24,182 nt of DNA from a virus. The DNA lies in IMG/VR virus record IMGVR_UViG_3300014838_000079, positions 1-24,182 of that record. One strand, written 5' to 3'. The translations under genes were made by a program, and so were the position numbers. A model generated the notes under the pieces. It was not told the origin of the DNA. It saw only the letters and a program-made list of their open reading frames with translations, and made no database searches. Each line of letters opens with the position of its first letter. The first letter of the stretch is position 1. Positions 13,716 through 20,258 of this stretch are shown here, in pieces.

Positions 13716-13744
13716 CTTATAAGATTTTTATTAAACAAAGTCAA
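13716..13744 (-). promoter_or_regulatory. Near-consensus sigma70 promoter, antisense operon
   Basis: On the minus strand, -35 TTGACT (13744-13739), a 17-nt spacer and -10 TATAAG (13721-13716): five of six matches at each box. Transcription would begin about 13709, some 13 nt before the ATG at 13696. It is the best promoter in the window. Confidence 0.75.
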
Positions 13745-13828
13745 TAATAGGCGTACATAAGGCGAACTAGCCCTTCGCATTGGCGTATTTGTGGAGTTAG
13801 CCAACCACCGAACAAAAAGAGGAATTCA

Positions 13829-14593
13829 ATGACAGAAAGTCAAAACCAGAACAGCGAAATTCAAGAGGTAGCGCCTCCGGTAGAAACACACGTCAGTGAA
13901 GTAAAAGAGACTCAGAGCGGTCAAGAGCCGGTGACAAACCAGCATTTGAAAGCAATGCGTCTTAAGAATGACCAACTCGAAAGAGAGCTGAAACAATTGC
14001 GAGATGCACAGATGCAGATTATGCAGGCCCAACTTGCTAATCAGCAGCCCGTGCGTCACGAGGTCGATGAATTCGATAAAATTGGTGATGATGAGTTTAT
14101 TCCTTTTAGTAAGGTGAAAAAGCTGGCTGAGAGAAACTCTCAGAAAGTACTCAAAAATACCGAAGAACTTGTACGTCAAGAAGTCCAAAAAGCTCTCAAG
14201 ACACAAGAAGATAGTCAATTCCTAGATCGCTTGAATCGTAAATATTCGGATTTCTCCGAGATCGTCACTCCTGAAACTTTATCAATTTTAGAAGAAAAGG
14301 AACCAGAGTTGGCGGCTGCGATAGGAGCATCGAAAGATGGTTATCAAATCGGAGTTCAAAGCTACAAGTACATCAAAGCCATGGGGCTTTCTAAAGAAGC
14401 AAAAGAAGGTAGAAGAGAAAAGGAAATAGACAAGGCTATCGCAAAGCAAGAGAAGGCGGTTACGTCTCCTATGGCTTACGACAAGCGTCCTATTGCTCAA
14501 GCTTTTCAACTAACTGATGCCATGAAGAAAGATCTTTATCGCGAGATGCATGGATATGCTGCAATGGCTAGCTCGGTTCCCGAAATGACCTAA
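13829..14593 (+). CDS. Head scaffolding protein (putative)
   Basis: 254 aa, with AAGAGGAA 6 nt upstream. It is acidic, Gln/Glu/Lys-rich and largely helical. A disordered N-terminus (NQNSEIQEVAPPVETHVSEV) is followed by a coiled coil (LKNDQLERELKQLRDAQMQI). Next comes a helical domain (FLDRLNRKYSDFSEIVTPET, EEKEPELAAAIGASKDGYQI) and a short C-terminal helix. Scaffolds guide coat assembly and leave before DNA fills the head. The call rests on composition, size and position directly before the capsid gene, with a 21-bp gap. Confidence 0.65.
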   Translation: MTESQNQNSEIQEVAPPVETHVSEVKETQSGQEPVTNQHLKAMRLKNDQLERELKQLRDAQMQIMQAQLANQQPVRHEVDEFDKIGDDEFIPFSKVKKLAERNSQKVLKNTEELVRQEVQKALKTQEDSQFLDRLNRKYSDFSEIVTPETLSILEEKEPELAAAIGASKDGYQIGVQSYKYIKAMGLSKEAKEGRREKEIDKAIAKQEKAVTSPMAYDKRPIAQAFQLTDAMKKDLYREMHGYAAMASSVPEMT

Positions 14594-14614
14594 TAGGTCT
14601 AAGGGAAATAAACA

Positions 14615-14854
14615 ATGACAGTATCAATTGCATCGTTGCCTCCACAGATACAACAGAGGTACAACGGAAAGCTTTTGTCAACTCCTGAGCATAATCTGAT
14701 TCACCAGCTTTTTGCCACACCAGTTGAGTTGCCAGACAATAATGGCTTTATTGATCGTCAGTCACGTTATGACAGACTAGATCTGTTTGAAGTGCCTCTC
14801 GATGATGGCCAAAACAACCCACCACCACAACAGTTAAATAGGGTGGATGTGGAT
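14615..14854 (+). CDS. Major capsid protein, coding part 1 (N-terminal)
   Basis: First 80 residues of the coat protein, with AAGGGAAA upstream. It reads MTVSIASLPPQIQQRYNGKL, then LIHQLFATPVELPDNNGFID, RYDRLDLFEVPLDDG and QQLNRVDVD, resembling the N-arm and early strands of podovirus coat proteins. The in-frame continuation after Asp80 gives 14 unrelated residues and a TAA at 14897. The expected next strand is found in another frame from 14905. The boundary at 14854 is set by a strong hairpin and by where protein-like sequence stops. Confidence 0.7.
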
Positions 14855-14872
14855 ATAAACGGCTGTCCACAT
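14847..14872 (+). other. P1-like hairpin at the end of capsid part 1
   Basis: ATGTGGAT (14847-14854) pairs over eight positions with GTCCACAT (14865-14872). A closing T-G wobble falls exactly at the proposed end of coding part 1, with a 10-nt loop. This is the geometry of a group I intron 5' splice site, or of a take-off hairpin in translational bypassing. The same architecture recurs at 14961-14983. Confidence 0.6.
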
Positions 14873-14904
14873 ATTAGTGATTGGCTGCTTGCAGCTTAAT
14901 GTGC
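14855..14904 (+). other. About 50-nt unexplained insert in the capsid gene
   Basis: It separates capsid parts 1 and 2 and must be skipped, or crossed by a frame change, to make the coat protein. It has stops in all three frames. It holds the 3' strand of the P1-like hairpin and a small stem GCTG-cttg-CAGC (14884-14895). It is far too short for a group I or II intron. The exact 3' edge is uncertain; skipping 47, 50 or 53 nt all restore the frame. Confidence 0.5.
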
Positions 14905-14967
14905 CGAGTACGTGTCTATGCAACATATATCACGTTGTCAAGACAAGTAACAATCACTAACGAGGAT
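14905..14967 (+). CDS. Major capsid protein, coding part 2 (internal exon)
   Basis: 21 codons reading RVRVYATYITLSRQVTITNE and a final D. The alternating beta pattern continues the strand of NRVDVD from part 1 and leads straight into PVLNSAAARLGQSL of part 3. Joining 14967 to 15678 keeps a codon boundary. It has no start codon of its own and is flanked by an insert on each side. The coding call is based on how well it completes the protein and on the P1 pairing at its 3' end. Confidence 0.65.
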
Positions 14968-15677
14968 TAACAGTGAGTCCTCGATAAATCTACTCTGATT
15001 GACTTGGAAGCCCTAACGTAAAGTCGAGGGTGACAAGGGCGAAGGAGTTAAATTTTTATGAGTGTTAATAGATTTGAGTAAAATATGACATTGTTGACGA
15101 ATAGAAATAGCATCGAGTGTGGGAGTTTTTCTCACTGCGCCCTTGATCGGTTTGCAGTAAGTTTCTCTCATTCTGATCATGATTTCGCAATGTCTCTTTT
15201 TGATTCTAAGATATGGATAAATCTTTGGAAGAAGGGTGTCAAGCGCTTCGCCTGTAAGATTGGCTTCATATACTTTTCGACGATTAAGATGTTTTCTATT
15301 TTTAGAAACAACTTTTCCCCAAAAGTGTATTCCAAGGAAATCTTGCAGCCATTGCATGATTCCAATATCGACGGAAGCAAATTTAAGAATGGTTCGATAA
15401 TTGAAAGGATGAGGACCGGTTTTAGCTTTGACAGTGTCAATGTAAAAACAGCCGTCACCATCAATGTATCCGGCCAAGTAAGCAAAGTTAAGTTCGTCAT
15501 GCATAGCATTTACTCCAAAACTACATTATACACACGTGAGATATTTAATTCCACGCTGAACGACTTAGCGAGTGGAATCCGAAAGGATATGCGAAAGTCT
15601 GATCTTCATGGAGACATGAAGAGGGAAATCCGAAGAGGTTTCCCCGCCTAGTAATAGGTCATTAAAGTAACAGTTTG
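14968..15677 (+). ncRNA. Group I (IA, td-like) self-splicing intron in capsid gene
   Basis: 710 nt. P1 pairs exon CGAGGAT (14961-14967) with GTCCTCG (14977-14983), with the T-G wobble at the 5' splice site. P3 may be CTACTC (14990-14995)/GAGTGG (15570-15575). P7 is GACTT (15562-15566)/AAGTC (15595-15599), P8 is ATCC-GAAA-GGAT (15577-15588), and P9 is CTTCATG-GAGA-CATGAAG (15604-15621). The run AACGACTT, then AAGTCTG and the P9 hairpin, closely parallels the T4 td intron core. The intron ends in G15677, just before the exon CCAGTG. Splicing gives NED-PVLN in frame. An antisense endonuclease gene fills its middle. Confidence 0.85.
15013..15504 (-). CDS. LAGLIDADG homing endonuclease, antisense in intron
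   Basis: 163 aa, with GGAG 9-12 nt before the ATG at 15504. A single LAGLIDADG motif, LAGYIDGDG (residues 10-18, catalytic Asp17), implies a homodimer like I-CreI. It continues with strand CFYIDTVKA, helix SVDIGIMQWLQDFLG and later KIYPYLRIKKRHCEIMIRMR. Such enzymes cut intronless alleles at the insertion site and so spread the intron. It runs opposite to the intron, so it needs its own transcript. Its last codons (15013 to about 15080) overlap the 5' part of the ribozyme core. Confidence 0.85.
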   Translation of the reverse strand: MHDELNFAYLAGYIDGDGCFYIDTVKAKTGPHPFNYRTILKFASVDIGIMQWLQDFLGIHFWGKVVSKNRKHLNRRKVYEANLTGEALDTLLPKIYPYLRIKKRHCEIMIRMRETYCKPIKGAVRKTPTLDAISIRQQCHILLKSINTHKNLTPSPLSPSTLR

Positions 15678-16319
15678 CCAGTGTTAAACTCTGCTGCGGC
15701 TCGCCTTGGACAGTCTCTTCGTGAGACCCAAGATGCTCTGCAAAGAGATAATTTGGAATCTTCTGCTTCTATCATCAACTGTGTTGGCGGAACAAACGGC
15801 GACATCCCAACTGAGATGACAATCTCTGATGTGGATGACGTATTTACAGTTCTGCAAAACAATAGCGGTGAATATATCACCAACATCGTGGAAGCGGAAT
15901 TACGTTTTGGAACATCACCAATCGGCGATGCATATGGTTGTATGTTAACGACTAGGATGATTCCTACGCTCTATAATATGACTGGATTCATTAAGAAATT
16001 CCAATATCCGAATATCTCTCAAACTTTGAGCGTAGAGATAGGCGGAGCGAATAACGTTCGTTTCTTTGCTTCTGAGCAAGGGTCTGTCAGTCCAAATGCT
16101 TCAATGCTTGGGAATGATATTGCCAACTGCTTCGTGAGTGCTAAAGAGGCTTACAAAGTTGTGTGGCAAGCAGGGGGTAAAGCACGCTTTATCTACCTAC
16201 CGCCAGGGTACAATAATGATCCATGTATGTTGAGACATACAGCAGGTTGCTCGTTCTATCAAGGACAGTGCATCACTAACGATCTTTGGATTCAAAACCT
16301 ACGCTCAACAGGAATCTAA
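15678..16319 (+). CDS. Major capsid protein, coding part 3 (C-terminal)
   Basis: 213 codons after the intron, beginning PVLNSAAARLGQSLRETQDA. Next come TEMTISDVDDVFTVLQNN, FGTSPIGDAYGCMLTTRMIP, a beta-rich core and LPPGYNNDPCMLRHTAGCSF near the end. The helix after the N-terminus, the P-domain-like middle and the size of the joined protein (about 314 aa) fit an HK97-fold coat protein. There is no ATG near its beginning; the only nearby initiator is a TTG at 15675 inside the intron end, without a ribosome-binding site. Expression therefore depends on splicing. Confidence 0.75.
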   Translation, partial: PVLNSAAARLGQSLRETQDALQRDNLESSASIINCVGGTNGDIPTEMTISDVDDVFTVLQNNSGEYITNIVEAELRFGTSPIGDAYGCMLTTRMIPTLYNMTGFIKKFQYPNISQTLSVEIGGANNVRFFASEQGSVSPNASMLGNDIANCFVSAKEAYKVVWQAGGKARFIYLPPGYNNDPCMLRHTAGCSFYQGQCITNDLWIQNLRSTGI

Positions 16320-16332
16320 GGAGGATAAATAA

Positions 16333-17424
16333 ATGTTACCATTTTCTTTTATTGGGTCTTGGTCTTACACCAACCCAGCAACTCCAGTTGCAGTTAATAT
16401 CCCTATGACAGCAAAACCTGACTGGTTTTTCGTTAAGGATACTACAAACTGGGGCGCACAAAGCACAGCTGCTAATCCGATTTATGCGGAATGGTTCAGT
16501 GCTACCATGGCACAAGGTTCATACCTCGCTTTAGGACAACCAAGCTCTACAGGAGCTGGAGTCACCACATATGCTTCTCAAGGCACATCGGGCGGCTTTA
16601 CATTCATTGATCAAACTAATCCTCCAACTTTCACAAAAGTTGCGGTTACGACAGTCAATGGAACCACGTTTGTTGTTGCGACGGCAAATACAACAGGAAT
16701 TAATGTCGGCGACTTTGTTCGTCTTATCAACGTTGTTGGCGCTCAACAAATCAGCGGATCAAACCTCTATCAAGTAACAGCTGTATCAGCTGGCGTAAGC
16801 ATTACTTTAGGGTTTGCTGCTTCTGCTGCTTCTGCTGGATTAGTTGTTGCAAACGGAACAACCGGGTTCTACCAAAAGGTTTATCCTGGCTTCTTCCTAC
16901 CTAATACATTGCCTGTTGCTTACATCACGCAAGCAACTCAAGCAGTGGTCTATTTCTTTAGACAAAATCCATACACACCAGGGGAACTTGTAGATTTCCA
17001 AATCCCGACACCTTACGGAATGACTCAATTGAGCAACCTGACAGGAAAGTCTGGAAGCGGCCCATTTTCAAGTAATCCATCAGGAGCAGCTAGGGTATTA
17101 AGTGTTGTTAATTCCGCAACTGTCTCGTCGATCACTATCGACGTAGACACAACCGGCTTTACAGCATTCCAATTCCCAACGTCGGCAGCTTTTGCCGGTG
17201 GAGCTTCTCCAGCTGTGTGTATGCCTGCCGGATCAGGTGTTGTGCCTCTTAACGGAAGTGCAACAATCCCTGCATCGCCTCCAGGAACAAACCTTGCTGA
17301 CGCATTCGATAACAGATCGCAATACGTCATGAACATCGGTTTATCTGCTGTAGGAGTCGCGAATGCGAACATGCAAGTGTTTGCGTTCAAGGCTGATTTC
17401 GTCAATGGAATCACCAACGCTTAA
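16333..17424 (+). CDS. Virion surface/decoration-type protein with FCCH-like domains
   Basis: 363 aa, with a canonical AAGGAGG upstream. It is Ala/Gly/Thr/Val-rich and almost all beta. Residues about 100-162 form a small beta-barrel unit (NVGDFVRLINVVGAQQISGS, then LYQVTAVSAG) resembling the E1-FCCH-like domain common in phage tail proteins. Residues about 215-300 form a second, more diverged unit (GELVDFQIPTPYGMTQLSNL). Its C-terminal part (CMPAGSGVV, then DAFDNR) recurs in the gene at 17842. Placed directly after the capsid gene, it is probably an abundant head-surface or head-fibre protein. Confidence 0.55.
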   Translation: MLPFSFIGSWSYTNPATPVAVNIPMTAKPDWFFVKDTTNWGAQSTAANPIYAEWFSATMAQGSYLALGQPSSTGAGVTTYASQGTSGGFTFIDQTNPPTFTKVAVTTVNGTTFVVATANTTGINVGDFVRLINVVGAQQISGSNLYQVTAVSAGVSITLGFAASAASAGLVVANGTTGFYQKVYPGFFLPNTLPVAYITQATQAVVYFFRQNPYTPGELVDFQIPTPYGMTQLSNLTGKSGSGPFSSNPSGAARVLSVVNSATVSSITIDVDTTGFTAFQFPTSAAFAGGASPAVCMPAGSGVVPLNGSATIPASPPGTNLADAFDNRSQYVMNIGLSAVGVANANMQVFAFKADFVNGITNA

Positions 17425-17431
17425 TAAAACT

Positions 17432-17453
17432 GAGGGGAGGGATAGCTCTCCTC
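17432..17453 (+). terminator. GC-rich hairpin after the decoration-type gene
   Basis: GAGGGGAG (17432-17439) pairs with CTCTCCTC (17446-17453) over 8 bp with one wobble and a 6-nt loop. The sequence after it is TCTTCCAATT, with no clean U-run, so it may be a weak terminator or an mRNA-stabilising hairpin that limits expression beyond abundant head genes. Confidence 0.4.
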
Positions 17454-17482
17454 TCTTCCAATTAAATAAAGGATTTAGATTC

Positions 17483-17845
17483 ATGGAAGTCAGAGAATTA
17501 AATAAAAAAGCACGCAATACAATGCCTCCTGCCGAGCGCGATGAGCTTGTTAAAAAGATGCGTAAAGAAGACGATAAAATCCGAACCGGCATGTTTGAAT
17601 TTCTAGATGCTCAAGGTGGATGGTTTGAATTTGCCTATAGAAAATATCCAGGCGAACCGATTCAGATGATCAAGTTGATTCACGGTGAGATATGCGATTT
17701 GCCCATGGGTATCATCAAGCATCTGAACAACACGAAAAAAAAAGTTCGCCGCTATAGCATGGAATTGCCAGCAGCAGGACAAAGGACTCCTCGTATTTAT
17801 GAGGTTGTCTCTAGGCTCAGATTCACTCCAACAGATGTGTTATGA
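17483..17845 (+). CDS. Conserved-looking head-region protein, 120 aa
   Basis: 120 aa from the ATG at 17483 (AAAGGA about 10 nt upstream); the longer frame to 17363 runs through the previous gene and the hairpin. It starts with a charged helix (KARNTMPPAERDELVKKMRK). A compact domain follows, with GMFEFLDAQGGWFEFAYRKY, PGEPIQMIKLIHGEICDLPM and LNNTKKKVRR. I associate this pattern with small head-region proteins of other phages but cannot give a function. It is coupled to the next gene by ATGA. Confidence 0.55.
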   Translation: MEVRELNKKARNTMPPAERDELVKKMRKEDDKIRTGMFEFLDAQGGWFEFAYRKYPGEPIQMIKLIHGEICDLPMGIIKHLNNTKKKVRRYSMELPAAGQRTPRIYEVVSRLRFTPTDVL

Positions 17846-18225
17846 CAGCGCCCTATAATTCAAATTATGGGCCTCCTTTTGGTGCGGACTTTATTCCTAA
17901 CCTGCAATACATAACTAATATCACTCAATCCAATCCTGGAGTGGTCACTTTTACGACTGATACAAATTTTACCATTGCGGAGTGGATTAGTTTTCGTATC
18001 CCTCCGGCCAATGGGATGATTCAGTTAAATAATCAAAAAGCACAAATAATTTCAATCAACGGAAACATAGTAACAATAGCTATAGACACTAGCAATTTTT
18101 ATCCCTTTATATCTGTAGAAGACCCTCAAATTCCTTGTGTTGCCGTGCCAGCAGGCTCTGGAATAATACAAGGAACCACGACGGTCACATTAGAAGATGC
18201 ATTTGATAATAGGCCGGTTTTATGA
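17842..18225 (+). CDS. Paralogue of the decoration protein C-terminal domain
   Basis: 127 aa, coupled to both neighbours by ATGA overlaps. It is beta-rich: NPGVVTFTTDTNFTIAEWIS, then FRIPPANGMIQLNNQKAQII, IDTSNFYPF, CVAVPAGSGII and EDAFDNR. It lines up with residues from about 213 to 330 of the 363-aa protein (FQIPTPYGMTQLSN, IDVDTTGFTAF, CMPAGSGVV, DAFDNR). It therefore looks like a free-standing copy of that domain, perhaps filling a related position on head or tail. No catalytic features. Confidence 0.55.
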   Translation: MTAPYNSNYGPPFGADFIPNLQYITNITQSNPGVVTFTTDTNFTIAEWISFRIPPANGMIQLNNQKAQIISINGNIVTIAIDTSNFYPFISVEDPQIPCVAVPAGSGIIQGTTTVTLEDAFDNRPVL

Positions 18226-19361
18226 CAGTCACATTTGTCCCCACATATCCTCTATTTCCGACTCTAGCCGATGCGATAACTAAGATTAGAAAACTGACAG
18301 GTTCTAGCAATGCTTTTCAGGTAACGGATGCATATATAGTAAAACAAATGCATAGCTTCTATGCCTATGATTTGCCGGCTAAATTCAGATCGTTAAAGCT
18401 AAAAGATATTTATACCTTTACAACCAATGTCGGTCAGGATGTCTATCCTTTTAATAGCGAGCTTTACATTACTGTAAATAATCCCTGCTATTGCGCTAAG
18501 AGGGAGATAAAACTTTTTCATGATCCTTGGCAATTCTATGGAGTAAATTATAATTGGCAGCAATATACAAACTTTGCTTCTGGAGATGGAACAACGGGGC
18601 CGTACAGCGGCTTTACAACAGCCGCACCTTTGATAGCGAGCGTCAATAATGATCCAGGAACTCTGACTAATCGGAACCTTTTTTTTCCTCAAGGAAGAGT
18701 TCAAAACGTCCTCATCACAGCAAATGTTATCGGGCCTAATGGTATTGGCCAAACTCAGAATGTCACGGACGATGGACAGGGTAATTTAATTCAGATTTTC
18801 CAGACATCGAATAATGGTAATCAAGAATATGGATGGACGTACTATCGGCAGTATGCTTCGTCAACACCAACTATCCCAGGAAATGCAACGATTAATTATC
18901 AAACTGGAGAAATTACTGGTCTTGTTTTTGCTGAAGCTATTCCTGATGGAACACCGATTCAGATTCAATATAATCCTAAGCAGTTTTCTATTCCTCTTGC
19001 GATCATGTTCTATCAGGACCAGTTCACACTTTCACCAGTGCCAGATGCTGGTTATACCGTAGAATTGACTTGTTATCGTCAGCCTATTCAAGCTCTCATA
19101 GCGTCTGACATGGCAGGCAATCCTGAACTATCCGAATGGTGGGAAATTCTATCAGTAGGAGCCTCAAAGAAGATATTCGAGGAAAGGCTGGATTCTGATG
19201 GTGTGCTTTTCATTGATAAGATGCTGAAAGAGCGCTACGACATAATCGAAACGCGTACCTATGCGCAAATAGGACAAGAAAGGATCTCAACACTTTATAC
19301 CGATCAACTCACTTACAACTATGGTTCTAGTGGATCGGGAACATCATTTGGTTCTCTATGA
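18222..19361 (+). CDS. Head-tail adaptor / tail accessory protein (putative)
   Basis: 379 aa. The helical N-terminus (LADAITKIRKLTGSSNAFQV) and the C-terminal helices (ELSEWWEILSVGASKKIFEE, DKMLKERYDIIETRTYAQIG) flank a large beta region. The middle has GNATINYQTGEITGLVFAEA and IQIQYNPKQFSIPLAIMFYQ. A helix-beta-helix protein at this position, between the coat and gp10-like genes, suggests a P22 gp4-like head-completion protein, though it is more than twice as long as gp4. The identity is inferred from position and general architecture. Confidence 0.5.
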   Translation: MTVTFVPTYPLFPTLADAITKIRKLTGSSNAFQVTDAYIVKQMHSFYAYDLPAKFRSLKLKDIYTFTTNVGQDVYPFNSELYITVNNPCYCAKREIKLFHDPWQFYGVNYNWQQYTNFASGDGTTGPYSGFTTAAPLIASVNNDPGTLTNRNLFFPQGRVQNVLITANVIGPNGIGQTQNVTDDGQGNLIQIFQTSNNGNQEYGWTYYRQYASSTPTIPGNATINYQTGEITGLVFAEAIPDGTPIQIQYNPKQFSIPLAIMFYQDQFTLSPVPDAGYTVELTCYRQPIQALIASDMAGNPELSEWWEILSVGASKKIFEERLDSDGVLFIDKMLKERYDIIETRTYAQIGQERISTLYTDQLTYNYGSSGSGTSFGSL

Positions 19362-19492
19362 AAAAGAAGCAAAATAGAAGTCAGCCACAGAAGATACCAA
19401 ATATTAATAAAAAGAAAAAACTTAAATCATTGCCAAACAAGCCTATTCCTCTTGGAGGAGGGCCATTTGTTGGGCGCCATACAACAGGGTAG
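19358..19492 (+). CDS. Lys-rich micro-protein, 44 aa
   Basis: 44 aa, starting with an ATGA overlap on the previous stop. Very basic N-terminus (MKKKQNRSQPQKIPNINKKK), then PNKPIPLGGGPFVGRHTTG. The tight coupling supports translation. Possibly a minor virion or DNA-contacting peptide; no family is recognised. Confidence 0.5.
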   Translation: MKKKQNRSQPQKIPNINKKKKLKSLPNKPIPLGGGPFVGRHTTG

Positions 19493-19500
19493 ATTATTTT

Positions 19501-19638
19501 ATGGCTGTCATTAAAGGAAAAGAAAAGAAGTTAAAAAAACCTCTTTCTCCTGCGAAAGCTAAATTGAGCAAAGAGTCGAAAAAGAAATTACGCAGACCAC
19601 AAGATTGTCAGCCAATAGCAACTGTTTGCGTTAGCTAG
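19501..19638 (+). CDS. Lys-rich micro-protein, 45 aa
   Basis: 45 aa, 8 bp after the previous gene. The N-terminal 32 residues are strongly basic (IKGKEKKLKKPLSPAKAKLS); the end is less so (DCQPIATVCVS, two cysteines). No strong ribosome-binding site is visible. It is followed by AGGAG serving the tail-fibre-like gene. Its similar size and charge to its neighbour suggest a pair with related roles, but the sequences are not clearly homologous. Confidence 0.45.
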   Translation: MAVIKGKEKKLKKPLSPAKAKLSKESKKKLRRPQDCQPIATVCVS

Positions 19639-19646
19639 GAGTTTAA

Positions 19647-20258
19647 ATGCCAATTCCAACATATACGCCAGGATATCCACCGGATGGTGCGTCTTTAGGG
19701 CAAACAAAGATTACGATACGAAACAACCTTGATGGGACTTTCCAAACTCTAGGTATTGATCACATCAATAATAATGGTCAGCCAGGTTCTCAGCCGGCAG
19801 GTTATCATACGATTATACATCAAGTTCCTCAAGCAGCTGTCACGACCGTAACGGGATATAATCAGGTTTTTTCAGGTGTTCCTGGGACTTTGACTGTTAA
19901 TGCCACGACTACACCAGCTATACCATCCAACGGAGATCAACAACTCTATTCTCTTACCGGTGGTGGAGTTCTTTCTCAATTGACTGGGTATAGCGCAGCT
20001 AACAACGGCTATTGTTGGGCTGGAGGAATTCTTTTCCAATGGGGGGTAACCACTCCCTCTACAGGAAATATAAACGTAACTTTCCCTGTTGCATTCCCTA
20101 ATAATATTTTTAATGTTCAAGCTACTCCTTTAAGAGCCCTAGGAACCTTCACAACAAATTTTTCAGTCACTAGCGTAGTGAAAAGCGGCTTTACAATCAA
20201 TAATGCCAACAGTTCATCAACGTCACTTGCCTACTATTGGTTGGCTATAGGTAATTAA
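19647..20258 (+). CDS. Tail-fibre-like protein with gp53-like C-terminus
   Basis: 203 aa, with AGGAG 7 nt upstream. The N-terminus, SLGQTKITIRNNLDGTFQTL then DHINNNGQPG and AGYH, matches a segment frequent at the start of phage appendage proteins, probably the virion anchor. Residues about 120-203 resemble the gp53-like tail-fibre C-terminal domain: CWAGGILFQWGV, VTFPVAFPNNIFNV, then the YYWLAIGN ending. This domain trimerises at the fibre tip and can contact the host receptor. The shaft is very short. It lies immediately upstream of the gp10-like gene, with the stop adjoining the next ATG. Confidence 0.7.
   Translation: MPIPTYTPGYPPDGASLGQTKITIRNNLDGTFQTLGIDHINNNGQPGSQPAGYHTIIHQVPQAAVTTVTGYNQVFSGVPGTLTVNATTTPAIPSNGDQQLYSLTGGGVLSQLTGYSAANNGYCWAGGILFQWGVTTPSTGNINVTFPVAFPNNIFNVQATPLRALGTFTTNFSVTSVVKSGFTINNANSSSTSLAYYWLAIGN

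Noticed and set aside
13394-13804. Longer zinc-finger ORF starting at TTG 13804
   Set aside because: The near-consensus promoter at 13744-13716 lies downstream of that start, so the mRNA would not contain it.
15085-15651. Long + strand ORF (188 codons) inside the capsid intron
   Set aside because: It is the shadow of the minus-strand LAGLIDADG gene and runs through the ribozyme core; it has no ribosome-binding site or recognisable motif.
15675-16319. Capsid part 3 as an independent gene starting at a TTG
   Set aside because: The TTG has no Shine-Dalgarno and lies in the last bases of the intron; the sequence continues a coat protein whose N-terminus is upstream.
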